Under the pieces are notes generated by a model. That model was not told where the DNA came from, searched no databases, and worked only from the letters and a program-made list of their open reading frames with translations. Positions 20,303-29,935 of a stretch of 64,000 bases of DNA are shown piece by piece. Origin of the DNA: an uncultured Arachnia sp. (lineage in GTDB: Bacteria; Actinomycetota; Actinomycetes; Propionibacteriales; Propionibacteriaceae); contig CANLTJ010000001.1 in NCBI GenBank assembly GCA_947493995.1, positions 434,001 to 498,000 of the forward strand. The letters are read 5' to 3'. The translations under genes and the position numbers were made by a program. The stretch's first letter is position 1. Each line of letters starts with the position of its first letter.

Positions 20303-21325
20303 TCAGTCCATCTGCTGGCGTGGGTCGAAGGCATCACGCAGACCGTCGCCAATAAAGTTGACGGTCAGGGCGATGATCAGGATAAAGACACCGGGCCACC
20401 AGAACAGCCAGGGCCGTGTGGTCAGTGCATTCTGGTACTGGGAGATCAGCAGCCCCAGCGAGGTGTCCGGGGGTTGTACCCCGAAGCCCAGGAATGACAG
20501 TCCCGTCTCGAGCAGGATGGCCGCCGAGACCAACAAGGTCGCGTTGACGATGATGGTGCCCAGGGTGTTGGGCAGGATGTGACGCACGATGATCCGGGGA
20601 GCGGGGGTGCCGATCGCTCGCGCAGCCGCCACGAACTCTCGTTCACGCAGTGAGAGCACTTCCGCTCGTACAAGGCGCGCCAGACCTGTCCAGACCACCA
20701 GACCAAGAACCAGCGCCAACCCCAAGACGCCTGCTCCGGACGCCATTTGTCCTAGCACAGCAGCGAGGACGAGCAGCGGGATGATGATGAAGAGGTCAGT
20801 GGTGCGCATAAGGAATGCCTCCACCAGCCCGCGCAGATACCCTGCGGCCGCGCCGATCACGGTGCCGATGACGGTGCCGAGGAGACCTACCGCGAACGCA
20901 ATGAAGAGGGAGATCTGTGTGCCGCGCATCACGAGGGCGAAGTAGTCCTTGCCGATCGTGTCCTGCCCGAAGGGGTGTTCACCGATGGACGGTGGCCAGA
21001 ACGTCACAGTGGGGGCGCCCCCATTGACCTGTGGGTAGAGATCGTTGAAGTTCTTGTCCCACCAGCCGGGGACCGGCCCCACGCCGATTGAGGTGTAGGC
21101 AAGGAGGATCACAAACAGAAGAACAGCCAACGCCACCATGGCCGCCCGGTGCCGCAGGAAGCGACGTCGCACCAGCGCGCCCTGGGAGTAGGACTTCTCT
21201 GTTTTGCCTTCCAAGTCCTCCTCCACAGAGAGCATCACATCGAGCGGTTCTGTCTTCTCCGGCATCGAGTCATCAGTCTTCCCCGGCATGGCGGACTCCG
21301 TTCCTCGCTGGTCATCGTTACTCAT
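20303..21325 (-). CDS. Oligopeptide ABC transporter permease (OppC-like)
   Basis: 340 aa with about six membrane helices. The N-terminal ~60 residues are an acidic cytoplasmic tail, then the family motifs HPFGQDTIGKDYFALVMRG and the coupling helix FVAAARAIGTPAPRIIVRHILPN (EAA loop). It starts inside the last codons of the OppB-like gene (ATGA overlap). Confidence 0.93.
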   Translation of the reverse strand: MSNDDQRGTESAMPGKTDDSMPEKTEPLDVMLSVEEDLEGKTEKSYSQGALVRRRFLRHRAAMVALAVLLFVILLAYTSIGVGPVPGWWDKNFNDLYPQVNGGAPTVTFWPPSIGEHPFGQDTIGKDYFALVMRGTQISLFIAFAVGLLGTVIGTVIGAAAGYLRGLVEAFLMRTTDLFIIIPLLVLAAVLGQMASGAGVLGLALVLGLVVWTGLARLVRAEVLSLREREFVAAARAIGTPAPRIIVRHILPNTLGTIIVNATLLVSAAILLETGLSFLGFGVQPPDTSLGLLISQYQNALTTRPWLFWWPGVFILIIALTVNFIGDGLRDAFDPRQQMD

Positions 21326-22842
21326 CGTGCGATCCTCGGATCAAGGAAGGCATACGCGATGTCGGCGATCATGTTCATCACGACGGCCGCCGTGCCCGTC
21401 ACCAAGAAGAAGCCCATCACCGGGTTGGGGTCCACGGCTAGCAAGCCGGTTCGGAAGAGGTTCCCCATTCCCTGCCACCCGAAGACCGTCTCGGTGATCA
21501 CCGCACCGCCAATGAGACCAGCAAAATCGAATGCGACGATGGTTGCAAGCGGAATCAGGGAGTTCCGCAGTGCATGCCGCATGATCACGTTGCGCTCGGA
21601 GATCCCCTTGGAGCGGGCTGTGCGGATGTAGTCCTGGTTCAGGACTTCCAGCATCGAAGCCCTCGTGTAGCGGGTGTAGCTGGCGATCGATATCAGGGTC
21701 AGCACGATCGTCGGCAGAATCAGGGCCGTGAGAGCATCGAGTGCCTCACCCCAGTACCCGGCGTCCAGGTTGGGGGTCTGTGACCCAACGGTGGGGATGG
21801 GGCGTGACTGAATCTGGAGGTACGCATTCCAGTTACTCAGAAGCAGATCCACCAGTGCAATGAAGGCGGACACGATGGCCAGAACCACCGATCCGGTGAT
21901 CGCCCTCTTCCGGGAGAAACCACCGAGTAGGAGTCCTGCCACGACTGCGGCCGCTACACCCACGACGAAGCAAGCGAGCAGCACCCACGTGGTGGGCTCA
22001 TTCAGCAGGACGCGACGCATGACTGCATATCCGGCGATGGCCACGGCTCCCGTCGCCAACATGGCGTTGCGCACCTTTTTGTTCGTCAACCCCGCTCCCA
22101 GGTAAAGAATGAGGACAGCGGCACCGATGACTCCCAGAATGTAGATCGGCAACCCGATGGCCGGTCTCCTGACCCAGTTCACCGCTTCGAAGTAGAACAT
22201 GATGCCGGCGAAGACGACCGCCAGCGCGCCGAAAGTCATGAGGCGCCGCTTGAGGTCGCCACCCAGCGCCGCCTGCACAATGAAGGCGAGGATCACTGCA
22301 ATGGCGATGACCGTCACCACGCTCCAGGATGGGTCCACGAGCCAGTTGTTGAACTCTATGGCGGCATAGTGCTTGAGGAGCACTGCAGCCCAGAAGACGG
22401 GCAGGGAGTAGAACACGAAGGCCATCAGGGTGGTGGCGTAATCAAATCCGCTGTACTGCCGCACAGCGGTGAGGATGCCCAACGTGACGCCGATCACGAT
22501 GGCGAGCACGGTGGCCAGGACCACCAACCGCAATGTCGAACCTGCAGCGGTCACGACCAGGCTGTTCACATCCTGGCCCGCCGCATTCGTACCGAGATCG
22601 CAGGCGCCAATCAGACACTTGGACGCACCTGCGAGCCATGTGAGATACCGCGTGTACCAGGGCAGATCCAACCGCATGTTGATGATGCGCTGCTGGATCA
22701 AGCTCTCCCGGTTGTCGGCGCTAGATTCGCGCAGGTCCGCGAGCGGGTCCCCGGAGTTGATGGTCAGGACGTAGAGCAGCGCTGATCCCAGAACGAGGAC
22801 CATCAAAGAAATACCCAGCCGTTTGGCAATGAACTTGATCAC
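21322..22842 (-). CDS. Oligopeptide ABC transporter permease (OppB-like), extended
   Basis: 506 aa from GTG 22842 (AGAAGGA seven bases upstream; protein begins (M)IKFIAKRLGISLMVLVLG). The EAA coupling loop DYIRTARSKGISERNVIMRH and ending AYAFLDPRI are typical. At 506 aa it is much longer than common OppB (about 310): a block of roughly six additional hydrophobic segments lies in the middle (residues ~190-350), which is seen in some actinobacterial OppB proteins. Partner of the OppC-like permease. Confidence 0.9.
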   Translation of the reverse strand: MIKFIAKRLGISLMVLVLGSALLYVLTINSGDPLADLRESSADNRESLIQQRIINMRLDLPWYTRYLTWLAGASKCLIGACDLGTNAAGQDVNSLVVTAAGSTLRLVVLATVLAIVIGVTLGILTAVRQYSGFDYATTLMAFVFYSLPVFWAAVLLKHYAAIEFNNWLVDPSWSVVTVIAIAVILAFIVQAALGGDLKRRLMTFGALAVVFAGIMFYFEAVNWVRRPAIGLPIYILGVIGAAVLILYLGAGLTNKKVRNAMLATGAVAIAGYAVMRRVLLNEPTTWVLLACFVVGVAAAVVAGLLLGGFSRKRAITGSVVLAIVSAFIALVDLLLSNWNAYLQIQSRPIPTVGSQTPNLDAGYWGEALDALTALILPTIVLTLISIASYTRYTRASMLEVLNQDYIRTARSKGISERNVIMRHALRNSLIPLATIVAFDFAGLIGGAVITETVFGWQGMGNLFRTGLLAVDPNPVMGFFLVTGTAAVVMNMIADIAYAFLDPRIAR

Positions 22843-22968
22843 GGTCAGTCCTTCTATGTGTGGGAGGCATCCGGCACCAGCTGCGCACAGGCGAGCCGGA
22901 GCGCGACACGTCGGGAAGCCTACTTTGCTCAGCGCCGCTTGTGTCAGAGGAGACAGCATCCGGGACAA

Positions 22969-23014
22969 GAAACGGGGCAGGCGATCCAGCTAAGGATCTG
23001 TCCTGCCCCGTTTC
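22969..23014 (-). terminator. Strong hairpin between oppA and oppB
   Basis: Perfect 13-bp arms GAAACGGGGCAGG and CCTGCCCCGTTTC, 31 bases after the binding-protein stop and 127 bases before the permease start. It probably terminates most transcripts or protects the oppA message 3' end, so that the binding protein is made in excess over the membrane parts. Confidence 0.75.
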
Positions 23015-23044
23015 GATTCAGGTCAGCTATACCTCAGGCAGGTC

Positions 23045-24910
23045 TCACTGCATGACCCACTGGCCTGCATTCCAGCTGACGCCATCCTGCGTTGCGGTGG
23101 GCCTGACGTTCTCAATGGAGGAGTCATAGGCCACCAGACCGGGATGGGCATACAACGGGATGCCGTACAGCGTGTCCCACAGCAGCTGCTCGATGATCAC
23201 AGTCTGCTCATCGTGCACCTCAGGATCGAGCGAACTTGCGAGAGTATCCCACGCTGCGTCGACCTCCTCGTTGCTGTACTCCCCGAAGTTCTGCGGCAGG
23301 CCGGTGGAGTAGATGTTCTGACCCGAAGCAATCTGGCCGGAACCTGCCCAGGCAAAAAGCGCCACCTCGTAGTCGCCGTTCACGAGATCCTCGGAGAAGA
23401 AATTTTCCGAGCCGACATCGGTGACGTTGAAGCCAGCATCGGCACAGGATGCTTGGATGGCGGCAACCGTTTCAGTACGGCGCTGGTTCGGGGCGCGGTA
23501 ACCAATGCGGACGTCGATGGGAGTGGCGATTCCAGATTCCGCGACCCGCTCCTGGGCTGCCTCGATGTCCACCTCGTCGTAGCGACCGTCATAGGCTTCC
23601 GAGACAACTTCGTCGTAGCCGTCCTGGAAGGGGAAGATCTCGCGCGCGTTCATGAGGACTGCGTCCTCGTTGATGGGCACGATCAGGGAATCGAGAATCC
23701 GTTGACGTGGCAAGCACAGTGCGAAGGCCTCGCGCAGCGCCAGTCCGCCCTGGGCGTCGGAGAAGACGTTGTTGTCGCGGAAGTTGAAGTCCACGTGCTC
23801 CCAGGTGAGCGTCGGCTCAGTGGCCACGGTGACAGAGTCGCCGATGTTCTCCAGCTGCGCAACTGCGTCGACGGTGGCCTGCGGCTCAATGATATTCACA
23901 TCACTGTTCTGCAGAGCCTGCGGCATAGCCGCATCCTCCAGGAAGCGGTAGACCCAGTTCCTGGTGGCAGCGGGAGTGCCCCAGTACTGGTCGTTGGCCT
24001 CCAGGGTGAGGGCGGTATCGCTCCAACCGCTTCCGGTGAGCATGTAACGACCCATGGAGGGTGTCATCGAGGGGTCGGGCAGTTCGCCCGGATTGAAGGT
24101 CCAGCCATCATTCCAGAAGTCAGCGGCCTGCTCCACCGTCGCGGCATCCTGGTCCAGGATGGCCTGCGCCAAGGCTTCAGGCTCCAGGCCAGACTCTTGC
24201 GCCACGATGTGCGAGGGCAACGTGTAGCTGCCCACCATGAGCTTCCAGTCAGGGGTCTTGGTGTCGAAGGTGACAGTGAACTCCTTGCTGCCAACCTCAC
24301 CTTGGGGGCCCCCCGTGGCGTCGGCCGCAAAGGACGCACTCACGTTGTCGAAGACTGCTTCGGCCTCAGGATCTTCTTGGCTCGCGTAGCCCGGGACGAG
24401 CCATTCCGGGTTCTGGCTGGCGAACTCGAGCAGGTAGTCATTGATGGTGACCGGGGTTCCGTCCGACCACACCGCATCCTCGGCGATCGTGTACTGGACC
24501 TCGAGCGGATCCTCAGAGATCACCTCGACAGTGCCGAACTCGGTGTTGTCACAGATGGTGCCGTCCGTACCGAAGTAGACGAAACCGGAGAACATCTGCT
24601 GAGCGATCACGCTGTTGTAGGTGGAATACGTCCTGTTGGTGTAGGAGTTGTAGCCGTTCCAGGGGCCCGGTCCGGTTGAGTAGCTCACCTCACCGTCGGA
24701 GGTCTCGGTGATGCCAACGTCCTGGCGACAGGCGTCGCCCTCCTCCATCGTGGTGGTTTCGGTGCCGGTCTCCGTGGCCTCCATGGTGGTGGTGTCCTCG
24801 GTGCCGGGATCGGTGGTGGTGCCGGGATCCTCGCTCGTGCAGGCGCCCAGTACGAGGGCACCGCTCAGCATCAGGCCGAGCGTTGCGCCGCCCTTTGATC
24901 TGAACTTCAT
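23045..24910 (-). CDS. Oligopeptide-binding lipoprotein (OppA-like, SBP family 5)
   Basis: 621 aa from ATG 24910 (AAGGAGA upstream). It has a lipoprotein signal peptide with lipobox LVLGAC and a Thr/Glu-rich linker after the lipid Cys, then a family 5 extracellular solute-binding domain (VWSDGTPVTINDYLLEFAS, GTPAATRNWVYRFLEDAAMP). It captures peptides outside the cell and delivers them to the OppBC permease encoded downstream. First gene of the operon. Confidence 0.93.
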   Translation of the reverse strand: MKFRSKGGATLGLMLSGALVLGACTSEDPGTTTDPGTEDTTTMEATETGTETTTMEEGDACRQDVGITETSDGEVSYSTGPGPWNGYNSYTNRTYSTYNSVIAQQMFSGFVYFGTDGTICDNTEFGTVEVISEDPLEVQYTIAEDAVWSDGTPVTINDYLLEFASQNPEWLVPGYASQEDPEAEAVFDNVSASFAADATGGPQGEVGSKEFTVTFDTKTPDWKLMVGSYTLPSHIVAQESGLEPEALAQAILDQDAATVEQAADFWNDGWTFNPGELPDPSMTPSMGRYMLTGSGWSDTALTLEANDQYWGTPAATRNWVYRFLEDAAMPQALQNSDVNIIEPQATVDAVAQLENIGDSVTVATEPTLTWEHVDFNFRDNNVFSDAQGGLALREAFALCLPRQRILDSLIVPINEDAVLMNAREIFPFQDGYDEVVSEAYDGRYDEVDIEAAQERVAESGIATPIDVRIGYRAPNQRRTETVAAIQASCADAGFNVTDVGSENFFSEDLVNGDYEVALFAWAGSGQIASGQNIYSTGLPQNFGEYSNEEVDAAWDTLASSLDPEVHDEQTVIIEQLLWDTLYGIPLYAHPGLVAYDSSIENVRPTATQDGVSWNAGQWVMQ

Positions 24911-25089
24911 GTCTTCTCCTTGTCGTCCCCGACGGTCCCCGGGGGTGGGTTCAATGTTCGGGAGACTATCCGCACAACTGCCCAATGGGAACCATCACAC
25001 GATGCTGAGACCATTTTGTTACTCAATCGCCCTGATTCTGTACCTGTAACCGATGCGGTGAATATTTGGTCTCACTCGGGTAAGCGTGA

Positions 25090-26256
25090 TCACATCCCGC
25101 GGTTCTGACCATTGGGCAACCGTCGTGTCACGAGAATCATCGCTACTTCGGGTGACCGGGCGAGAATGAGGGTTACCCGGTTCGGACCTTTCGGGCGCAG
25201 CTGTCGGCGAAGAGTTGCGGGATCCACGTCTATGGCCCGCTTCTTGATCTCCAGCGTTCCGATGCGGTGGTGCGCAACGTAACGGCGCAGGGTAGCGATG
25301 TCGTAGTCAAGGACGTCGAGCACCTCGAAGCAGTCAGCCAGCGGCGTGGTGATGGGTTCATCCGAGGAGAGGTAGGCGCTTCGTGGGTTGAGAAGCCACA
25401 TGTCCGCCTCGGGGGCGATCTCGGTGACCAGTCCGGCACGAATCACCGCATTGTCCGGCTCGATGACGAATCGGCCGGGGGGTCCGACGGGAAGCTCACG
25501 TGGCCGCTCCGCGCTCAGCTCGATGGGCTCTCCCCCGTCGCGCGGGAAGACCACAGCTGCCCTGGCGGGGCCGGGACCATTCCACAGCGAGGCCTCCACC
25601 ACGTCGCCGCGATGGGAAACCCACGTCGCACGGACACCGTCCGGGATGAGCTCCTTGGGGAGACCCGGGCCCAGCTTGACGCAGGTGAAGTGGGGGGACG
25701 CCAGATACTGCAATACGAGCGCCCAGGGCGGCGAGAGGTCTTCCACCCGCCAGGTGCGGCCACGATCTCCTCGACGGGCGGGATCGAGGAACACTCCTGC
25801 CCCCTTCGAGACTTCGACCTCTTCGACGTGGGCCACCTGCACGGGCGCGCCACCCACCAGGGCGAGATTCGCGCTGGCCAACGCGGCCGTGTCTTCATCT
25901 GCCTCGACGGCGTGCACTTGCAGCCCGGCGTTCAGGAAGGCCATCGAGTCGGCGCCGATGCCGCACCCGAGGTCGAAGACCTCGTTCACACCCGCCTTGC
26001 GGAACTTGTCGGACCGCCATGCAGCCACTTGGTGGCGGGTGGCTTGTTCCAATCCGTCAGAGGTGAAGAACATCTCTTCACCCCATGGAAATTTGGCCGC
26101 GGCCTTCCGTCTCAGTGTTTCTTGAGCCAGAGCGGCTGCCGCCAACTCCGGGGAGAACTGCTTCCGCATCCGGGTGGCAGCGCCGAGCGAGGTGGGGTCC
26201 GGCTCGTGGGCGGCTGCCGCCAGCGCTGCACGCCCTTGCTCGGAGAGGATGTCCAC
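25090..26256 (-). CDS. Class I SAM-dependent methyltransferase with THUMP-like domain
   Basis: 388 aa. SAM motif I is VFDLGCGIGADSMAFLNAG near residue 92, with a following acidic VEADEDT; an N-terminal helical domain (MDILSEQGRAALAAAA) and the C-terminal segment IGTLEIKKRAIDVDPATLRRQL match the actinobacterial 'THUMP-like' methyltransferases. The target is probably an RNA or protein, but this is not known. No cotranscribed partner. Confidence 0.85.
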   Translation of the reverse strand: MDILSEQGRAALAAAAHEPDPTSLGAATRMRKQFSPELAAAALAQETLRRKAAAKFPWGEEMFFTSDGLEQATRHQVAAWRSDKFRKAGVNEVFDLGCGIGADSMAFLNAGLQVHAVEADEDTAALASANLALVGGAPVQVAHVEEVEVSKGAGVFLDPARRGDRGRTWRVEDLSPPWALVLQYLASPHFTCVKLGPGLPKELIPDGVRATWVSHRGDVVEASLWNGPGPARAAVVFPRDGGEPIELSAERPRELPVGPPGRFVIEPDNAVIRAGLVTEIAPEADMWLLNPRSAYLSSDEPITTPLADCFEVLDVLDYDIATLRRYVAHHRIGTLEIKKRAIDVDPATLRRQLRPKGPNRVTLILARSPEVAMILVTRRLPNGQNRGM

Positions 26257-26280
26257 AGGCCAAACCTATCGACGAAGGTG

Positions 26281-26607
26281 CTGTCCCGAGCAGCCCGCGA
26301 CGAAGGGAGCCGACGTGACGAAGGAGTCGGGCATACCGAATCAAGGACCGTGTCCTGAGTAGCCCCGGGAAGAAGTCGCCGGGCATATCGAAATCAAGGA
26401 CGCCGCCCTTCGATACGTCGCGCTCGTTCCTCACACGACTACTCAGGGATCAGAATCGATTCCTGGGTAGCCCCGCGACGAAGGAGCCCGGCATACCGAT
26501 TTAAGGACCGTGTCCTGAGTAGCCCCCGACGAAGGAGCCAGGCATACCGAATCAAGGACCGTGTCCTGAGTAGCCCCCGACGAAGGAGCCAGGCATATCG
26601 AAGGACG
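26281..26607. repeat. 51-bp tandem/interspersed repeat tract
   Basis: Five related units with the core TGAGTAGCCCCCGACGAAGG and GGCATACCGAATCAAGGACC, the last three spaced 51-52 bases apart. One unit in the middle is inverted (CCTTCGATACGTCG...CGACTACTCAGGG), so the element is basically a palindrome whose ends read CCTGAGTAG and TATCGAAGG. No ORF with RBS exists. The stretch 26257-26710 between the methyltransferase and S4 genes otherwise contains nothing recognisable. Confidence 0.85.
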
Positions 26608-26710
26608 ATCCCTCACCGGCCACACACACTCACGGAACGTAGAGGGGCAAATCTCCTCAGGTTCGCCAGTACGGACGTAGGCTCGGGATCATTCGGGAGC
26701 GAGGTGACAG

Positions 26711-27091
26711 ATGGCGAGACTGGATGTGTGGCTGTGGGCGGTGCGGATCTACAAGACGCGCTCGATGGCCACCAATGCCGTGCGCGGTGGGCACGTACGG
26801 CTGAACGGCGATCCGGTGAAACCGGCCCGCGTCGTCAAACCCGGCGACAGGGTGACCGTGAAGGAGCCGGGCTGGACGCGCGAGTTTGAGGTGAAGCAGC
26901 TGTTCACAAAGCGTGTTGGCCACTCCGTCGCCATCGAGGCCTACGTGGACCACTCTCCCGAGAGGCCCATGCACCTATCGGTCCCCATGGGACGGCGTGA
27001 CCGTGGCGCCGGCCGTCCCACGAAACGGGACCGCCGCAGGATCGACCACCTGATCGGGCGCGACGAACCCGGGCGCCACACCATCGAATAG
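26711..27091 (+). CDS. S4-domain RNA-binding protein (Hsp15-like)
   Basis: 126 aa. The S4 fold is at residues 3-65: RLDVWLWAVRIYKTRSMATN, GGHVRLNGDPVKPARVVKPG and DRVTVKEPG. The C-terminus is basic and proline/glycine-rich. Hsp15 rescues stalled 50S subunits carrying peptidyl-tRNA; whether this homologue does the same is inferred. GGAGCGAGGTG lies upstream of the ATG. Single gene on the plus strand. Confidence 0.88.
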   Translation: MARLDVWLWAVRIYKTRSMATNAVRGGHVRLNGDPVKPARVVKPGDRVTVKEPGWTREFEVKQLFTKRVGHSVAIEAYVDHSPERPMHLSVPMGRRDRGAGRPTKRDRRRIDHLIGRDEPGRHTIE

Positions 27092-27191
27092 CTTCACGAA
27101 GGCGTGGCGTCGCTCGCTGACCGTGGCCGGGATGAGCGGGTGATGCCCGCCCGTCGACCCCCGGCGACGATCCTCCTGCGCGACGCAGCGA

Positions 27192-28256
27192 TCACTTCAT
27201 CGAGACGAGGATCTTGACTTCGCTGTCCCTGTCCTGCAAGAGACGATTGAAGCCCTGCTCAACGATCTCGTCCGGCCCGATTCGACCGGTGATGAACGGT
27301 TCGAGGTCGATCTGTCCGCTCTGAACCAGTTCGATTGCATCGGCGTGGTCGTTCGCGTAGCCGACGCAACTGCCCATCACGCGATCCTGCATCGTGAGGT
27401 GCTGCGTGATATTGAACTCGATCGGCTGTGTGTGGATGGCGACCACCTCAAGGCGACCACCAGCACCAAGAACGCCCAGCAGCTGCTCCACCACGACTGG
27501 GACACCGGCGGCGTCGAAAGCGAGTTCGGCACCCGCACCGTCGGTGTGGGATGCCACAACCTCGTTCAGATCCTCGTTCATGGGATCGACCACCACGTCC
27601 GCAACAGCGGTGGACTCGGCCAGTTCCCGTCGCTTCCGGGACACCTCGCTGACAATCGTCTTCACACCGTATGCCTTCAGCACCGCCGCCACGAGGAGGC
27701 CGATCGGGCCTGCGCCGCCGACGACTGCGGTCTGTCCAGCCTCCGCTTCGGCGTGCTTCACCGCATGGACTGCCACGGCCAACGGCTCGATCATCGCCGC
27801 CTGGTCCAGCGGCATGTCCCCCACCGCGTGCACCCATCGCTCCTCCACCACGATGTACTCGCTCAGTCCTCCGCCACGTCCCGAGATGCCGATGAATCCC
27901 ATTTGCTCGCACAGGTTGTAGGCACCCTTCTGGCAGGCGGGGCAGGTGCCGTCGACCATCAGTGGTTCCACTACCACGGAGTCGCCGACGGAGAGACCCT
28001 CGACGCCGTCGCCGAGCTCCTCAACCACTCCCGAGAACTCGTGGCCCAGCACGACGGGCAAGGTCTCACCCGAGATGGGATGGGGCTCCTGATCGCTCGG
28101 CGCCGGTGGCATCGGACCGTCATGGTAGAGATGCAGATCGCTGCCGCAGATCCCGTTGAAGGCTGGAGCAATCTTCACCGTGCCCGGCCGCACCTGTGGC
28201 TCCTCGATGTCCTCGATGCGGAGGTCTTCCTTGCCGTAGTACAGAACTGCCTTCAT
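27192..28256 (-). CDS. Zinc-dependent alcohol dehydrogenase, 2,3-butanediol dehydrogenase-like
   Basis: 354 aa from ATG 28256 (the second of two adjacent ATGs, with GAGGAG six bases upstream). Zinc medium-chain dehydrogenase: catalytic GICGSDLHLY and GHEFSG; structural-zinc loop CPACQKGAYNLC; coenzyme motif VVGGAGPIGLLVAAV. The long loop DGPMPPAPSDQEPHPISGE before the GHE motif is typical of (R,R)-butanediol dehydrogenases. Probable reaction: interconversion of acetoin and butanediol with NAD(H); other secondary alcohols are possible. Confidence 0.88.
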   Translation of the reverse strand: MKAVLYYGKEDLRIEDIEEPQVRPGTVKIAPAFNGICGSDLHLYHDGPMPPAPSDQEPHPISGETLPVVLGHEFSGVVEELGDGVEGLSVGDSVVVEPLMVDGTCPACQKGAYNLCEQMGFIGISGRGGGLSEYIVVEERWVHAVGDMPLDQAAMIEPLAVAVHAVKHAEAEAGQTAVVGGAGPIGLLVAAVLKAYGVKTIVSEVSRKRRELAESTAVADVVVDPMNEDLNEVVASHTDGAGAELAFDAAGVPVVVEQLLGVLGAGGRLEVVAIHTQPIEFNITQHLTMQDRVMGSCVGYANDHADAIELVQSGQIDLEPFITGRIGPDEIVEQGFNRLLQDRDSEVKILVSMK

Positions 28257-28394
28257 CATGCTCTCCTCACTGGTCAGAGCCGATGAGACCTGCAGATTTC
28301 GGGTCAGACACACCAGCCCTGATCCAAGATGATGCTACGCCAGAAGGGGTCTACTACGACCCGTCGGCGTACGGCGGGATGAGCGACGAGACAT

Positions 28395-29438
28395 TCACAC
28401 GACGACCGTCGAGACCGGCAGACCCGGATCGGCACTGAAGTCCAGAGCCGAGGGCGACAGCCCGGCTCGGACCACCTCGGAACCCACGGCCGCGATCATG
28501 GCTCCGTTGTCGGTGCACAGCGCCGGTCGGGGTCTGCGCAGCTCGACACCGGCCGCTGCGGTTCGCTCCTCCAGCAGGGTCCGCAGTCGCGAATTGGCGG
28601 CCACTCCCCCACCCAGCAGCATCGTGTCAACCTCGAAGTGGCGCGCCGCGTCAACCGCCTTCCGCGTGAGCACATCACAAACGGCTTCCTGGAAGCTCGC
28701 GCACACGTCAGCCACCGGAATCTCCTTGCCCTCCAGGCGACGCAGCTCCACCCAACGGGCGACGGAGGTCTTCAGGCCGGAGAAGGAGAAATCGAAGCGG
28801 TGCCTTTCCATGTCGTGACGTGCGGTCAGCCCGCGTGGAAAGGCGATGGCCGTCGGATCACCGTCGGCGGCCATTGAGTCGATGACCGGCCCTCCCGGGT
28901 ACGACAGCCCCAGCAGGCGTGCGACCTTGTCATAGGCCTCACCCGCCGCGTCGTCGATCGTGGTACCCACCTCGGCGATGGAGCTGGTCATGTCCGTGAC
29001 GTGGAGCAGGGAGGTGTGCCCGCCCGAGACCAGCAGGGCGACGCTGGGCATGGGCAGCTCGCCATGGTCCAGCAGATCCACCGCAACGTGTCCCACCAGG
29101 TGGTTGACCCCGTACAGCGGCTTGCCAAGATAGGTGGCGAGGGCCTTCGCCGAGGAAATCCCTACCAGCAGCGCGCCCATCAGGCCGGGACCGGCTGTGA
29201 CCGCGACGGCGTCAATCTCGGTGAGGTCGATCCCCGCCGTGTCCACTGCGCGCTCGAGCGTCGGCATCATGGCCGAGAGGTGTGCCCGGCTGGCGACCTC
29301 CGGCACCACTCCCCCGAACCGCACGTGAAGGTCCACGGAGCTGGCCACCTCATTGGCTAGCAGTTCACGACCACGCACGATACCGACGCCGGTCTCGTCG
29401 CACGAGGATTCGATACCGAGCACCAGGGGTTCAGTCAC
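28395..29438 (-). CDS. tsaD: tRNA N6-adenosine threonylcarbamoyltransferase TsaD
   Basis: 347 aa. Transfers the threonylcarbamoyl group to A37 of ANN-decoding tRNAs. It begins [17 protein letters not shown], and has the metal-binding HLVGH at His113/His117 and the ATP-binding [10 protein letters not shown] and [11 protein letters not shown] segments. Last gene of the four-gene overlapping set tsaE-tsaB-rimI-tsaD (ATGA overlap with rimI). Confidence 0.97.
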   Translation of the reverse strand: MTEPLVLGIESSCDETGVGIVRGRELLANEVASSVDLHVRFGGVVPEVASRAHLSAMMPTLERAVDTAGIDLTEIDAVAVTAGPGLMGALLVGISSAKALATYLGKPLYGVNHLVGHVAVDLLDHGELPMPSVALLVSGGHTSLLHVTDMTSSIAEVGTTIDDAAGEAYDKVARLLGLSYPGGPVIDSMAADGDPTAIAFPRGLTARHDMERHRFDFSFSGLKTSVARWVELRRLEGKEIPVADVCASFQEAVCDVLTRKAVDAARHFEVDTMLLGGGVAANSRLRTLLEERTAAAGVELRRPRPALCTDNGAMIAAVGSEVVRAGLSPSALDFSADPGLPVSTVVV

Positions 29439-29935
29439 GACGTCTCTCCTCCTTCAACGGCCAAAACACTCCGCTCCATGATCACGGCATGGGCGCCCGG
29501 ACCGTAGTAGTCGCGACGCTCGGAGATTCGGCGGAAACCTGCGGATTCGTACAGCCGCAGCGCGGCGTCGTTGGTGGCCTCCACCTCCAGCAGCATGCGG
29601 GTGGCTCCCACCTTCTGTGCCCAGCGGATGCCAGCGTCCAGCAAGTGACGGGCGTGTCCACGTCGTTGTGCTGCGGGTCGCGTGACGATGCGGTGCAGAT
29701 CCACGACGTCGCCGGAGACGGCGAACGTGGCGGCGGCCTGCACCTCATCTGCGGCGTCGCGGCACACGATGACGTGACGGTTGTCCGCGGCCAGTTCTGC
29801 GCGCCAGGAGTCCTCGCTCCAGCGCTGACTGTCCGGGAAGGACATCTCCAACGCCATGAGGCCGGGCACATCGGCCGGGGTTGCGCCGGAGACTGACTCC
29901 TCCGCGTGCATGGTGGTCCTCATCACGGCAGTCAC
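29435..29935 (-). CDS. rimI: Ribosomal protein S18 alanine N-acetyltransferase RimI
   Basis: 166 aa GNAT enzyme with the acetyl-CoA loop [16 protein letters not shown] and the RimI pattern [19 protein letters not shown] followed by [16 protein letters not shown]. Its position between tsaB and tsaD is the conserved actinobacterial order. Overlaps both neighbours by four bases. The N-terminal ~18 residues ([18 protein letters not shown]) may be longer than the true protein. Confidence 0.93.
   Translation of the reverse strand: MTAVMRTTMHAEESVSGATPADVPGLMALEMSFPDSQRWSEDSWRAELAADNRHVIVCRDAADEVQAAATFAVSGDVVDLHRIVTRPAAQRRGHARHLLDAGIRWAQKVGATRMLLEVEATNDAALRLYESAGFRRISERRDYYGPGAHAVIMERSVLAVEGGETS

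Noticed and set aside
26281..26607. Possible CRISPR array
   Set aside because: Units are 51 bp in direct succession without unique spacers of constant size, one unit is inverted, and no cas gene is near.
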